A stretch of DNA of 64,000 nucleotides from Isoptericola sp. AK164 (GTDB lineage: Bacteria > Actinomycetota > Actinomycetes > Actinomycetales > Cellulomonadaceae): assembly GCF_029643425.1 (NCBI RefSeq), contig NZ_CP119106.1, positions 2,480,001 through 2,544,000 of the forward strand. Direction: 5' to 3'. Both the position numbers and the translations under genes were made by a program. Under the pieces are notes generated by a model. That model saw nothing but the letters and a program-made list of their open reading frames with translations. It had not been told where the DNA came from and did no database searches. Below, piece by piece: positions 1 through 10,904 of this stretch; the stretch's first letter is position 1; every line of letters begins with the position of its first letter.

Positions 1-1659
<1,659 letters not shown>

Positions 1660-1664
1660 GCCCG

Positions 1665-3029
1665 ATGATCGACGTCTCCGTCCAGCACGCAGCCCCCGAC
1701 CCGAGCGTCGGTGAGCTGCTCGCGGCCTGGCTGCCGACGCAGCGCTGGTTCCCCGGCGGCACGTCCGTGCGCGCCGAGCCCTGGTTGGCGGTGACGTTCG
1801 ACCAGGAAGGGGCCGACGTCGCCGGGGCCGACGGCGCGCACGGCGACGTCGTGCTGCTGCTCACGCGCCTCGTGGGGCCCGAGCTGCCCGGCGGCGAGCT
1901 CCTCGCCCAGGTGCCGCTGGTGCTCAGCGACCCCGAGCACGTCAGCCTGGGGCACATCGGCACGGTGGAGACCGCCTCAGGCGAGATCGCCGTGCACGAC
2001 GGCGGCGCGAACCCGGCCTGCTGGGTGCTGCTGCTGCGTGCCATGGGCATCGGCGGGGACGCCGCGACCCTGACCGAGCGCGGTCGGGTCCTGGCGGGCG
2101 AGCAGTCCAACACGTCGGTGATCCTGCCGGGGGTGCCCTCCCCCGGCGGTGCGGGCGGGATGCTCAAGATCCTGCGCACCATCGCCGACGGGCCCCACCC
2201 CGACGTCGTCGTGCCCCAGGCGCTGACGGCCGACGGCTGGGAGGGCGTCCCGCGGTTCCTCGGCGCGCTGGAGATCGACGCCGACGACTCGACCGAGAGC
2301 CCGGTGCACCTGGCGATCCTGTCCGAGCTCGTGCCGCACGCCGAGGACGGGTTCGAGCTGGCCTGCGACCTGGCCAGCCGCGGCGAGTCCTTCGCCGAGC
2401 ACTCCCGCGACCTGGGACGCCTCGTGGCCGAGCTCCACCAGCGGATGGCCAGGCTGCTGCCCGTCGGCCCGCCGCTGGACGCCGCCCGGTTCGTCGCCGG
2501 GCTGCGCCGGCGCGCCGACCGCGCCGTGGCCGAGGCCGACGTGCTCGCCCCGCGGGCGGCGGAGATCTCGGCGCTGCTGGACGACCTCGAGCAGCGGCTG
2601 GCGGCCCTGCCGGAGCCGGTCGCGACCCAGCGCATCCACGGCGACCTGCACCTGGGCCAGACGCTGTTCGGCGAGGGCTGGAAGGTCCTCGACTTCGAGG
2701 GCGAGCCGCAGCGCTCGGTCGACGAGCGGACCGCACCGGACCTGCCCCTGCGCGACGTCGCGGGCATGCTGCGGTCCTTCGACTACGCCGCGGCGGTCGC
2801 CGAGGCGCCCGACCCGGCGGCGTGGCAGGCGGAGGCGGCCGAGGCGTTCCTCGCCGGGTACCGCGACGCGGCCCCCGCCCCGTCCGGCCTCGACCCCGAG
2901 ACCGCCGCGACGGTGCTCGACGCCCTCGTGCTGGACAAGGCGCTGTACGAGGTGGTCTACGAGTCCCACCACCGGCCCACCTGGCTGCCCATCCCGCTGG
3001 GTGCGGTGGACCGGCTGCTGCGGGACTGA
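1665..3029 (+). CDS. mak: Maltokinase (maltose to maltose-1-phosphate)
   Basis: ATP-dependent kinase of 454 residues that supplies maltose-1-phosphate to GlgE; cytoplasmic. It has the aminoglycoside-phosphotransferase-like C-lobe signature, with HGDLHLGQ (His325, catalytic Asp327) and the Mg-binding DFEGEP motif (Asp343), both typical of actinobacterial Mak/Pep2. The ATG at 1665 is chosen because it follows the treS stop by 5 nt and begins the conserved LAAWLPTQRWFPGG region. The frame is open far upstream through treS, but that is only a high-GC shadow, not a fusion. glgB follows after 63 nt. In some actinobacteria treS and mak are fused; here they are separate genes. Confidence 0.93.
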   Translation: MIDVSVQHAAPDPSVGELLAAWLPTQRWFPGGTSVRAEPWLAVTFDQEGADVAGADGAHGDVVLLLTRLVGPELPGGELLAQVPLVLSDPEHVSLGHIGTVETASGEIAVHDGGANPACWVLLLRAMGIGGDAATLTERGRVLAGEQSNTSVILPGVPSPGGAGGMLKILRTIADGPHPDVVVPQALTADGWEGVPRFLGALEIDADDSTESPVHLAILSELVPHAEDGFELACDLASRGESFAEHSRDLGRLVAELHQRMARLLPVGPPLDAARFVAGLRRRADRAVAEADVLAPRAAEISALLDDLEQRLAALPEPVATQRIHGDLHLGQTLFGEGWKVLDFEGEPQRSVDERTAPDLPLRDVAGMLRSFDYAAAVAEAPDPAAWQAEAAEAFLAGYRDAAPAPSGLDPETAATVLDALVLDKALYEVVYESHHRPTWLPIPLGAVDRLLRD

Positions 3030-3092
3030 CGCGGCCACGCCGCGTGCGTGTTGCGGACGCGGCCCCGACCAGGAAGTGGAAGGGTGGAGGAC

Positions 3093-5312
3093 ATGACGTC
3101 CGTGCCATCTGCTGTCGACCCGGAACTCCTGACCGCCGTCGCGCGCGGCACCACGCACGACCCGCACGCGGTGCTCGGCGCGCACCTGCTGCCCGTCGAC
3201 GGGGACAGTCCGCCGTCGGCGGTGGTGCGGGTGCTGCGCCCCCTGGCCGACGAGGTCGTGGTCCTCGCGGCCGGACCCGACGGGGACGTCGAGCAGCCCG
3301 CGACCCACGAGGCCGGCGGAGTGTGGAGCGCGGTCGTCCCGGCCCTGACGGACGACGACGGCACCCGGCACGTGCCCGACTACCGGGTCCGGACCCGCTA
3401 CGGCGACGACGTCCAGACCGCCGACGACCCGTACCGCTTCCTGCCCTCGCTGGGCGAGGTCGACCTGCACCTGGTGGGCGAGGGCCGCCACGAGGAGCTG
3501 TGGCGGGTGCTCGGCGCGAACCGGCACGTCTACCCCAGCGCGCGCGGCGACGTCGTCGGCACCTCCTTCGCGGTGTGGGCGCCCAACGCCCGCGGCGTGC
3601 GCCTGGTCGGCGACCACAACCGCTGGACGTCGGTGCACCCGATGCGCTCCCTCGGCTCCAGCGGCGTGTGGGAGATCTTCGTGCCCGGCGTCGGCCCCGG
3701 CACCCGCTACAAGTACGAGATCTGCGGCCCGGACGGCACCTGGCGCGCCAAGGCCGACCCGCTGGCGAAGGCGACCGAGGTGCCGCCCGCGACCGCCTCC
3801 GTCGTCGTGCACAGCGACTACACCTGGGACGACCACGACTGGATGACCCGACGGGCGTCCCGGGACCAGCACGGCGGCCCGATGAGCGTCTACGAGGTGC
3901 ACCTCGGCTCCTGGCGCCCCGGCCTCGGCTACCGCGAGCTCGCCGAGCAGCTCACGGAGTACGTCGTCGAGCAGGGCTTCACCCACGTCGAGCTGCTGCC
4001 CGTGGCCGAGCACCCGTTCGGCGGGTCGTGGGGCTACCAGGTCACGAGCTACTACGCGCCGACGTCGCGGTTCGGCTCCCCCGACGACTTCCGGTTCCTG
4101 GTCGACCGGCTGCACCAGGCCGGCATCGGCGTCATCCTCGACTGGGTGCCCGCGCACTTCCCGCGGGACGACTTCGCCCTGGCGCGGTTCGACGGCACCC
4201 CGCTGTACGAGCACGCCGACCCTCGACGCGGCGAGCAGCCCGACTGGGGCACCTACGTCTTCGACTTCGGCCGGCGCGAGGTGCGCAACTTCCTCGTCGC
4301 GAACGCCACCTACTGGTTCGAGGAGTTCCACGCCGACGGCCTGCGCGTCGACGCCGTCGCGTCGATGCTCTACCTCGACTACTCGCGCAACGAGGGCGAG
4401 TGGACCCCGAACGTCCACGGCGGGCGCGAGAACCTCGAGGCGATCAGCTTCATCCAGGAGGCCAACGCGACCGCCTACCGCCGTACCCCCGGCGTGCTGA
4501 TGATCGCCGAGGAGTCCACGGCCTTCCCCGGGGTGACCCGGCCCACCGACTCGGGCGGTCTCGGGTTCGGCCTGAAGTGGAACATGGGATGGATGAACGA
4601 CACGCTGCAGTACGTCGCCAAGGACCCGATGTACCGCAGCCACCACCACGGCGAGCTGACGTTCTCGCTGGTCTACGCGTTCTCCGAGCAGTACGTGCTG
4701 CCCATCAGCCACGACGAGGTCGTGCACGGCAAGGGCTCGCTGCTGCGCAAGATGCCCGGCGACCGGTGGCAGCAGCTCGCCGGGGTGCGCTCCTTCCTCG
4801 CCTACCAGTGGACCCACCCGGGCAAGCAGCTGCTGTTCATGGGCAGCGAGTTCGCCCAGGAGGCCGAGTGGAACGAGGGCACCGGTCTGGACTGGTGGAG
4901 CCTGGAGGACGCCGGGCACGCGGGCGTGCAGCGCCTGGTGCGAGACCTGAACCACCTCTACCGCGCGACGCCGTCGCTGTGGGAACGCGACTTCGACGGG
5001 TCCGGCTTCGAGTGGATCGAGGCCGGGGACGCCGGCCGCAACCTGCTGGCCTACGTCCGGCGGGCGGCCGACGGCTCACCGGTCGTGGTGGTCGTGAACT
5101 TCGCGGGCGTGCCCCACGAGGGCTACCGGCTCGGTCTGCCGCACGGCGGCGCCTGGACCGAGGTGCTGAACACCGACGCGGTCGAGTACGGGGGCTCCGG
5201 CGTGGTCAACGTCGGCGACGTCGTCGCCGAGGAGACCCCCTGGCACGGCCGCGCGCAGTCGGCGGCCCTGCGGGTCCCGCCGCTCGGTGCCCTGGTCCTC
5301 GCCCCGCGCTGA
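3093..5312 (+). CDS. glgB: 1,4-alpha-glucan branching enzyme GlgB
   Basis: Introduces alpha-1,6 branches into cytoplasmic alpha-glucan/glycogen. The 739-residue length is normal for a GlgB with an N1 module, a CBM48 module (about residues 110-210) and a GH13 catalytic barrel. The active-site motifs are visible: [11 protein letters not shown] with nucleophile Asp420, IAEEST with the acid/base Glu at 473/474, and [11 protein letters not shown] with Asp541. The ATG at 3093 is preferred over an in-frame start 45 nt upstream because GGTGGAGG lies a few bases before it. It is the third gene of the treS-mak-glgB unit. Its stop is followed 33 nt later by a 31-bp perfect inverted repeat that probably ends the transcript. 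Confidence 0.95.
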   Translation: MTSVPSAVDPELLTAVARGTTHDPHAVLGAHLLPVDGDSPPSAVVRVLRPLADEVVVLAAGPDGDVEQPATHEAGGVWSAVVPALTDDDGTRHVPDYRVRTRYGDDVQTADDPYRFLPSLGEVDLHLVGEGRHEELWRVLGANRHVYPSARGDVVGTSFAVWAPNARGVRLVGDHNRWTSVHPMRSLGSSGVWEIFVPGVGPGTRYKYEICGPDGTWRAKADPLAKATEVPPATASVVVHSDYTWDDHDWMTRRASRDQHGGPMSVYEVHLGSWRPGLGYRELAEQLTEYVVEQGFTHVELLPVAEHPFGGSWGYQVTSYYAPTSRFGSPDDFRFLVDRLHQAGIGVILDWVPAHFPRDDFALARFDGTPLYEHADPRRGEQPDWGTYVFDFGRREVRNFLVANATYWFEEFHADGLRVDAVASMLYLDYSRNEGEWTPNVHGGRENLEAISFIQEANATAYRRTPGVLMIAEESTAFPGVTRPTDSGGLGFGLKWNMGWMNDTLQYVAKDPMYRSHHHGELTFSLVYAFSEQYVLPISHDEVVHGKGSLLRKMPGDRWQQLAGVRSFLAYQWTHPGKQLLFMGSEFAQEAEWNEGTGLDWWSLEDAGHAGVQRLVRDLNHLYRATPSLWERDFDGSGFEWIEAGDAGRNLLAYVRRAADGSPVVVVVNFAGVPHEGYRLGLPHGGAWTEVLNTDAVEYGGSGVVNVGDVVAEETPWHGRAQSAALRVPPLGALVLAPR

Positions 5313-5345
5313 GCCCCGCCGGCCGGCCCGGTCGTCGACACGCAC

Positions 5346-5445
5346 GAGCCGACGTGGCTCGGGCGGTGCGCCGTCGTCAGACGGGAAGCGCAGGGCGCGC
5401 AGCGCCCGTGAGCGCGACGGCGCACCGCCCGAGCCACGTCGGCTC
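5346..5445. repeat. 31-bp perfect inverted repeat between convergent glgB and the TPR/thioredoxin gene
   Basis: The left arm is 5346-5376 and the right arm 5415-5445; they are exact reverse complements over 31 bp. The 38-nt loop holds a second small hairpin (GGGCGC at 5393-5398 with GCGCCC at 5402-5407). Each arm also starts with a mini-dyad (GAGCC-GACGT-GGCTC), so a cruciform or branched RNA is possible. The right arm covers the stop codon of the minus-strand gene. The simplest role is a bidirectional terminator, but the arm is much longer than ordinary terminator stems here and a repeat-element origin cannot be excluded. Confidence 0.85.
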
Positions 5446-6385
5446 AGTACAGGAACATCATCATCTTCTTGCGGGCCTTGACGACCCGGGAGTCGGACGT
5501 CCCGACGACCTCGAACAGGTCGACGAGCCGCGCCCGCAGCTTCTCCTTGTCGTCCGCGTCGGCGCCGGGCATGAGCTGCAGCAGCCGGTCGAACGCGTCG
5601 TCGACCTTCCCGCCGAGCATGTCCATGTCGGCGACGGCGAGCTGGGCGTCGACGTCGGCCGGTGCGTCCGCCGCAGCGGTGCGCACCTGCTGCAGATCGG
5701 CACCGCGGGTGCGCTGCATGAGGCGCACCTGGGCGAGACCCGCCACGGCCTGGGCGTCGGTGGGGTCCTGGGTGACCGCCCGGGAGAAGGCGGTCGCCGC
5801 GGCGTCGAGGTCGTCGCGCTCGATGGCGTCGTAGGCCTCCTGGTGCAGCGGCGGCAGCGGCTCCTCCGGCTCCTCGGCGGGCTGCTCCGGCTCCTCGGCG
5901 CCGGCACCGGGGACGCGGCCCGTCACGCCGTTCTGCTCGGCGGCGGCGAGGACCTGGTCCAGCACACCGCGGATCTGCTCCTCGGAGGCGGCTCCCGCGA
6001 ACAGCGGGAGCGGCTGCCCCTGCAGCACGGCGACGACGGTGGGGACGCCCTGCGGCTGGAACGCCGCCGCGATCTGCGGGTACTCGTTGGCGTCGACGCG
6101 TCCCAGCAGGAAGCGTCCGGCGTACTCGTCGGCGAGCCGGCCCAGCGTGGTGCCGAGGTCGGCGTTCGCCTGGTCCGTGGGCATCCACAGCAGGACGACG
6201 ACGGGGTACGTCGTCGAGTCCTGGACGACCTGCTGGAAGTTCGCGTCGGTCAGGTCGACGACGAACCCCCCGGCCGTCGGTGCGCCGCCCGGCTCCCCGG
6301 GGGGCGGGGACTGGGGTCGGTTCAGGGCCGACAGGTCGACGGCGCCGCGCGGGCTGAAGCTCGGCTCGGGCGTGGGAGTGCTCAT
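5444..6385 (-). CDS. Thioredoxin-fold / TPR protein (YbbN/CnoX-like)
   Basis: A 313-residue cytoplasmic protein with a thioredoxin-like domain at about residues 40-150 and a C-terminal TPR-like helical region at about residues 190-310. The fold is recognisable from VDLTDANFQQVV, GRVDANEYPQIAAAFQPQGVPT and the cis-Pro loop. The usual WCxxC redox site is replaced by LLWMPTDQ, so no catalytic cysteines are present. This matches the actinobacterial YbbN-type family, where E. coli CnoX acts as a holdase that passes clients to chaperones; that role here is inference. M. tuberculosis has a comparable thioredoxin-like gene (Rv1324) close to glgB (Rv1326c). The gene converges with glgB and its stop lies inside the inverted repeat. 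Confidence 0.75.
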   Translation of the reverse strand: MSTPTPEPSFSPRGAVDLSALNRPQSPPPGEPGGAPTAGGFVVDLTDANFQQVVQDSTTYPVVVLLWMPTDQANADLGTTLGRLADEYAGRFLLGRVDANEYPQIAAAFQPQGVPTVVAVLQGQPLPLFAGAASEEQIRGVLDQVLAAAEQNGVTGRVPGAGAEEPEQPAEEPEEPLPPLHQEAYDAIERDDLDAAATAFSRAVTQDPTDAQAVAGLAQVRLMQRTRGADLQQVRTAAADAPADVDAQLAVADMDMLGGKVDDAFDRLLQLMPGADADDKEKLRARLVDLFEVVGTSDSRVVKARKKMMMFLY

Positions 6386-6404
6386 GGGAACATCCTACGA
6401 AGTC

Positions 6405-7493
6405 TCAGCCGTCGGACCCGTCGTCGTTCGACTCCCGGTCGGTGTTGCGGTCGCCGGGGATCGAGGTCGCCGCGTCCGTGGAGACGTGGGAGTAGCCCAG
6501 CGGCCGGATCGGTTCGTCGGACCCCTCGGGCGGCACGTAGAGCGCCACCTGGTCGGTGTACTCCACGTACAGCTCGTTGGTGTTGTCCTCGTCCCCGATG
6601 AGGGCCTTCTGGGTCTCGGTCAGCGGGCCGATCTCGCCGTCCTCCTCGACCGTCACCCGGATGTTGCCGTCCAGCACACCCATGACGACGGCACCGCCGT
6701 CCGAGGTGCGCACGGCGACGACCTGGTCGTCGCGCGAGGCGAACGTCAGCCGGTACTCGCCGTCGGCCTCCTCGAACGCCTCGGCACCGCGCACGTTGCG
6801 CGCGTCCGCCTGGACCCGCTTGACCAGGTCCTGGCTCTCGCCGGGCAGTTCGAAGGCGTCCGCGTGCTCGGCGTCGTCGGGCCCCTCGGCCACGAGGTCG
6901 GCGTAGCGCGCGAGGGCCGTGCTGGGCGTCACCACGAGGGACTCGTCGTCGGGCGCCACGGCGTCCGAGCCGATCGCCTCGGGGTCGGCGAAGTTCGGCA
7001 GGGTGGTGCCCGGGATGAGCTGCACCCAGGACCAGAGCTTGTAGTTGTCGCGGGCGGAGTCCTGCTGGTACGCCACCAGACGCGGAACCTCGAGGTTCTC
7101 GGTCGGCTGGGTGATGGTGAAGCTGACCCGCGGCCACGACTCGGTCGTCGGCAGGATCATCGCCTCGAGATCCGTCGGGATGTTCGTCACGAGCGAGTTG
7201 TCGCCCCGCTCCTCGGCGACCCGGATCTGGCTGCGCCGGACCTCGAAGGCCGGGCCCTCCACGCGGGGGCGCAGCTGCTTCGGCTGCTCGTTCTCGCTCG
7301 CCTGGTCGAGCGACGCGGCCACCTCCTCGACGACACGCGTCTGCTGGGCCGCGGTCAGCGCGGGTCCCGTGAACGGGTCGTCGGCGACGGGCGTCGGCAG
7401 CTCGTCGGCGCAGCCGGCCAGCAGGACGACGGTGGTCGCCGCACCGGCGGCGGCCGCGGCCCGGCGCCCGGGCCGGCGGGTGAAGTCCTTCAT
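6405..7493 (-). CDS. Conserved actinobacterial lipoprotein (DUF8094-like), function unknown
   Basis: A 362-residue protein with a twin-arginine-rich start (RRPGRRAAA), a hydrophobic stretch and a lipobox ending LLAGC at about residue 28, so it should be exported and lipidated. The mature part is mostly beta-like, begins with Asp/Pro-rich linker sequence and ends in a disordered acidic tail. I do not recognise a catalytic motif; the overall look is that of an uncharacterised actinobacterial surface lipoprotein, and the domain name is a tentative match. Its ATG overlaps the stop of the upstream membrane-protein gene by 4 nt (ATGA), so the two are translationally coupled and probably work together at the membrane. 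The TPR/thioredoxin gene follows 19 nt downstream on the same strand. Confidence 0.6.
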   Translation of the reverse strand: MKDFTRRPGRRAAAAAGAATTVVLLAGCADELPTPVADDPFTGPALTAAQQTRVVEEVAASLDQASENEQPKQLRPRVEGPAFEVRRSQIRVAEERGDNSLVTNIPTDLEAMILPTTESWPRVSFTITQPTENLEVPRLVAYQQDSARDNYKLWSWVQLIPGTTLPNFADPEAIGSDAVAPDDESLVVTPSTALARYADLVAEGPDDAEHADAFELPGESQDLVKRVQADARNVRGAEAFEEADGEYRLTFASRDDQVVAVRTSDGGAVVMGVLDGNIRVTVEEDGEIGPLTETQKALIGDEDNTNELYVEYTDQVALYVPPEGSDEPIRPLGYSHVSTDAATSIPGDRNTDRESNDDGSDG

Positions 7494-9031
7494 CGCTTGT
7501 CCTCGTCAGTCGTGTCGTCGTCCGCCGCGGGCGTCGTGCCGCCGGTCGTGCCGCCGAAGCCCCAGGTCTCACGCCACGCGGAGGCTCGGCGGCTCTCGGC
7601 CGACGGCGCCTCCCCGGGGTCGGTGGGAGCCTGCGGACCGGCCGGCCCGCCGGGCCCCGGGACCACGGGGGTCTGGCCGGTCAGAGCACGCAGCGCGCGC
7701 CCCATGCCCGACGGGCCGGCGGCCCGACGCTCCTCCTCGCGGCGCCGTAGCTCGCGGCGCGTCAGCGGCCGGCCGGCGGTGTCGGCCGCCGTGTCGTCGG
7801 TGTCCGCCGAGCTCTCCGGACCCGCCGGAGCGGTCGGCAGCGCGGGCGCCGGTGCCGGGACCGGCGCGCCGGCGGCCGGCGCGTCAGGGGACGGCGCCTC
7901 GGGGGCCGGGGCGGACGGGCTCGCGGTGTCCTCGGCCGGGGCGGTGTCGCGCCGCAGCCGCGACCGCCGACGGAACCGGCCTGCGACCGGGACGGGGGCC
8001 GTGCCGGTCGAGTCGTCGTCCTGCGACTCCGGGACCGTGGCGTCGTCCTGCGCCGAGGTCGTGGCGTCGTCGGACGAGGTGCTCACCGTCTCGGGCCACG
8101 ACCCGCCCGTACGCCACGTGGCGGCGCCCGCCGCACCGGCGGCGGCCCCGGTGGTCGGTCCGAAGGGCGACGCGGCCGAGGAGCCGGACGTGCCGGACCC
8201 GGAGCCGGGGTCGCCGACGGTGGGCGACGACGTGGCGGACGACGCGGTGGCGGACGACGCGGTGGCGGACGACGACGAGGCGGCGACGGCCGCGCGGCGG
8301 GTGCGCGCCTTCTTGCGCGACCGGCGGCCGGCGAGCAGCAGCACCACGCCCACGAGGAGCAGCACGCCACCCGCGCCGACGGCGGGCCACAGCAGCGGCG
8401 TGGAGACCTCGCGGTCCCAGGTCAGCTCGAGAGTCGGTGCCTCGACGTCGGTCGGGGCCTCCTCGGCGTCGGCCTGCTCGCCCTCCTCGCCCTCGGCCTC
8501 CTCGACGGGAGCGGGACCCGTCGCCGCGGCGAGCAGGACCCACCGGCCGGGCCGGTCCGTCCAACGCAGGGTGACCTGCTCGGCGTCCACCAGCTCGGTG
8601 TCCCACATGTCGGAACCGGCCGGGCTCGGCGGCGGCTCGGCCGCTTCCTCCCCCTCCGCGTCCTCCGAGGCCTCGGCGTCGGCGTCCTCCTCGGCGGACC
8701 CGGCGACCTGCTCGGTGCTCAGGGTGTCCCAGTCGGTGAGCCCGGTGACGCGTGTGTACGGGTCGTCACCGATCCACCCGGTGACGTCGACGTCCCGGCC
8801 GACGACCACGGCGACCTGCTGCCCTGCGGGCACGGAGGCCGTGACGGTCACCTCGGAGTCGACGAGGTCGAGCACCCCCGGGTCGGTGACGACGAACGTC
8901 CCGTCCCCGGTCGGCGTGGCCGTCGCGGCGACCGTGTCGGACTCGCGCAGGACGGTCGCGGTCGCGACCCCGAACGCGATGGCGCCCAGTCCGGCGAGGA
9001 CCAGGACGACACCCAGAATGCGTTGCAGCAC
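7490..9031 (-). CDS. Uncharacterised membrane protein with large acidic and Ala/Ser-rich low-complexity regions
   Basis: 513 residues. An N-terminal hydrophobic segment (about residues 3-25) is followed by an extracytoplasmic part (about 26-240) with two beta-like stretches separated by Glu/Ala-rich linkers. A second membrane segment (GAGGVLLLVGVVLLLAG, about 248-268) is followed by RRSRKK and a long Ser/Ala/Pro-rich tail, presumably cytoplasmic. A 15-bp tandem repeat encodes SSATA-type repeats in the tail. I do not recognise the family. It is first in a two-gene unit with the lipoprotein at 6405-7493 (4-nt overlap) and is divergent from the DivIVA-like gene. A surface-sensing or envelope role is only a guess. 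Confidence 0.6.
   Translation of the reverse strand: MLQRILGVVLVLAGLGAIAFGVATATVLRESDTVAATATPTGDGTFVVTDPGVLDLVDSEVTVTASVPAGQQVAVVVGRDVDVTGWIGDDPYTRVTGLTDWDTLSTEQVAGSAEEDADAEASEDAEGEEAAEPPPSPAGSDMWDTELVDAEQVTLRWTDRPGRWVLLAAATGPAPVEEAEGEEGEQADAEEAPTDVEAPTLELTWDREVSTPLLWPAVGAGGVLLLVGVVLLLAGRRSRKKARTRRAAVAASSSSATASSATASSATSSPTVGDPGSGSGTSGSSAASPFGPTTGAAAGAAGAATWRTGGSWPETVSTSSDDATTSAQDDATVPESQDDDSTGTAPVPVAGRFRRRSRLRRDTAPAEDTASPSAPAPEAPSPDAPAAGAPVPAPAPALPTAPAGPESSADTDDTAADTAGRPLTRRELRRREEERRAAGPSGMGRALRALTGQTPVVPGPGGPAGPQAPTDPGEAPSAESRRASAWRETWGFGGTTGGTTPAADDDTTDEDKR
8232..8276. repeat. 15-bp tandem repeat, three units, inside the coding sequence at 7490-9031
   Basis: The unit GTGGCGGACGACGCG is present twice exactly (8232-8246, 8247-8261) and a third time with a last-codon change (8262-8276). 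Being a multiple of three it keeps the frame and gives Ser-Ser-Ala-Thr-Ala type repeats in the cytoplasmic tail. It could vary in copy number by slippage. Confidence 0.8.
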
Positions 9032-9266
9032 CGAGCTTCCCTTTCGACGTGGACTCCTCAGGATAGGGATGCGTGAGGAGCCGCCCGGACACAGGAGTCG
9101 TTCCGCAGCATCGGTTCACGAACCCTTCACGAGTCGGGTACCAGCATCCTCGAGCCTCCCACGCCTGCGCACAGCACGACCACCTGGAGAGACGCAGGCG
9201 GCGCCGTCCCGCGCGTCGGAGGTGGGACGCAGCACGTCCTGGGTGTCGGGGGCCTGCCACGCCCAC

Positions 9267-9272
9267 TATCCT
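9267..9272 (+). promoter_or_regulatory. Candidate -10 element (TATCCT) for the DivIVA-like gene
   Basis: TATCCT lies 40 nt before the GTG start at 9313. A weak -35 (TGTCGG, 9244-9249) lies 17 nt upstream. The 281-nt divergent gap 9032-9312 contains no other convincing gene or structure. Confidence 0.4.
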
Positions 9273-9312
9273 GAGCGGAGCCGGGGCACCCACGACGTAC
9301 GGAGGTCTTCAC

Positions 9313-10842
9313 GTGTCCGACGAGCGCACGCTCTTCCCGATCACCATGCGCGGCTACGACCGCGCCGCGGTCGAGAGCCAGATCTCCCGTCTCGAGCAGG
9401 CCGTGGAGGAGGCGCGCCGCAACGTCCAGGCCACCGACGCGCGGGCGATGCAGCTCTCCTCCGAGCTCGCCGACGCCCACCGCCAGCTGCGCGAGAACGA
9501 CAAGCCGTCGTACGCGGGCCTCGGGGCCCGTGCCGAGCGGCTGCTGCGGTCGGCGGACGAGCAGTCCGCGGAGGTCCTCCGCCAGGCGAACCAGCAGGCG
9601 TCCGACATCATGGCTCGCGCGAAGCTGTCCGCCGGACAGGTCCGGCAGCGCGCCGAGTCCGAGGCCTCGGAGCTGCTCGCCAGCGCGCGCCGCGAGGCCG
9701 AGGAGATCCGGTCCACCACCGCGGCGGAGGCCGAGGGCACGCTGCAGGGCGCCCAGCGCCGCGCCGAGGAGCTCGTCGGTTCCGCCGAGCGCGAGGCCGC
9801 GCTGATCACCAGCACCCTCGCCACCGAGGAGAGCGAGCGCCGCGCCGGCCTCGAGCGCGAGGTCGGCACGATGCGCACGACGGCGGAGCGCGAGGTGACC
9901 GAGGCCCGCGTCGAGGCCGACCGCGAGATCGCCCAGATGCGCGCCGCGGCCGCCGCCGAGTCCGCCGCCCTGCGCGAGGAGGCCGAGCGCGAGGCCAACG
10001 ACCTCATGGAGCGCACCCGCAACGAGGCCGCGCGGATCGTGGCCGAGGCCAAGCACCAGGCGGCCGAGTCCGCCCATGCGGTCACCTCCGAGCTCGAGGA
10101 CCTGCGGGAGCAGGCCCGGACCACGCTCGCCGACGCCGAGCTGCAGGCCGCCCAGACCCGGGAGCGCGTCGAGACCGACGCTGCCCAGCGGCACGAGGCG
10201 GCACGAGCCGAGACCGAGCGCGTGGTGCGCGAGGCGGAGGAGCACGCCGCCGAGGCCGAGAAGCGGGTCGCCGCGGCCCTGCAGCAGGCCGACCGCGTCC
10301 GCTCCGAGTCGGACGCCTACGTCAAGGAGCTCGTCGCCGACGCCCGGCGGACCGCGGACTCCATCGTCTCCGAGGCGCGGACCTTCGCCGAGCAGACGGT
10401 CTCCGACGCCCAGGCCGAGGCCGACCAGAGCCGCACGTCCGCGGAGCGCCAGCTCGAGGACCTCACCCGCCGTCACGACTCGATCAACTCCTACCTGGAG
10501 GAGCTGCGCGGGCTGCTCGGCAGCGAGAAGGTCGCCGACCTCGCGGACGAGGCACCGGTCGACACCGGCGACGGCGAGGAGGCCGCGACCCCGGCCGCGG
10601 CTTCTGCCACGTCCTCGGCCCCGGCCCCGGCCGAGTCGCCTGTCGGGGACGCAGGCGAGGACGAGGACGCGGAGGCCGACCGGGCCGCGCTGGAGCAGAC
10701 GCCCGCGCAGGCCGCTCGTGCCGCCTCGACCCAGTCCGCCGCGGCGGACGACTCGGCGTCGGCCGACTCGGGCAGCGCCGCCTCCCCGCCCGCGCCCAGC
10801 GACTCGCCCACGGCGGAGAGCTCGACGACGTCGCGGGCCTGA
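9313..10842 (+). CDS. DivIVA-domain-like long coiled-coil protein
   Basis: A 509-residue protein whose N-terminus (TLFPITMRGYDRAAVESQI) resembles the short DivIVA/GpsB membrane-curvature domain. It is followed by about 380 residues of nearly uninterrupted Glu/Ala/Arg coiled coil and a disordered Pro/Ala/Ser tail of about 100 residues. Such proteins organise polar growth and the cytoskeleton in actinobacteria (the Wag31/Scy/FilP type); which of these it matches functionally cannot be decided from sequence alone. The GTG at 9313 is selected because GGAGGT (9301-9306) sits 6 nt upstream and homologues begin near the MRGYDR motif. It is a single-gene unit ending in a strong hairpin. Confidence 0.75.
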   Translation: MSDERTLFPITMRGYDRAAVESQISRLEQAVEEARRNVQATDARAMQLSSELADAHRQLRENDKPSYAGLGARAERLLRSADEQSAEVLRQANQQASDIMARAKLSAGQVRQRAESEASELLASARREAEEIRSTTAAEAEGTLQGAQRRAEELVGSAEREAALITSTLATEESERRAGLEREVGTMRTTAEREVTEARVEADREIAQMRAAAAAESAALREEAEREANDLMERTRNEAARIVAEAKHQAAESAHAVTSELEDLREQARTTLADAELQAAQTRERVETDAAQRHEAARAETERVVREAEEHAAEAEKRVAAALQQADRVRSESDAYVKELVADARRTADSIVSEARTFAEQTVSDAQAEADQSRTSAERQLEDLTRRHDSINSYLEELRGLLGSEKVADLADEAPVDTGDGEEAATPAAASATSSAPAPAESPVGDAGEDEDAEADRAALEQTPAQAARAASTQSAAADDSASADSGSAASPPAPSDSPTAESSTTSRA

Positions 10843-10859
10843 CCGGCCCCGGGAACGTG

Positions 10860-10894
10860 CCGAGGGGGGGACCGCCGCGGCGGTCCCCCCTCGG
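10860..10894. terminator. Bidirectional GC-rich hairpin terminator
   Basis: CCGAG-G(6)-ACCGCCG pairs with CGGCGGT-C(6)-TCGG, a 17-bp stem with one bulged G and essentially no loop. It lies between the convergent DivIVA-like gene (stop 10842) and the alpha/beta hydrolase (stop 10905). Confidence 0.8.
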
Positions 10895-10904
10895 CGCGTC
10901 CGGG

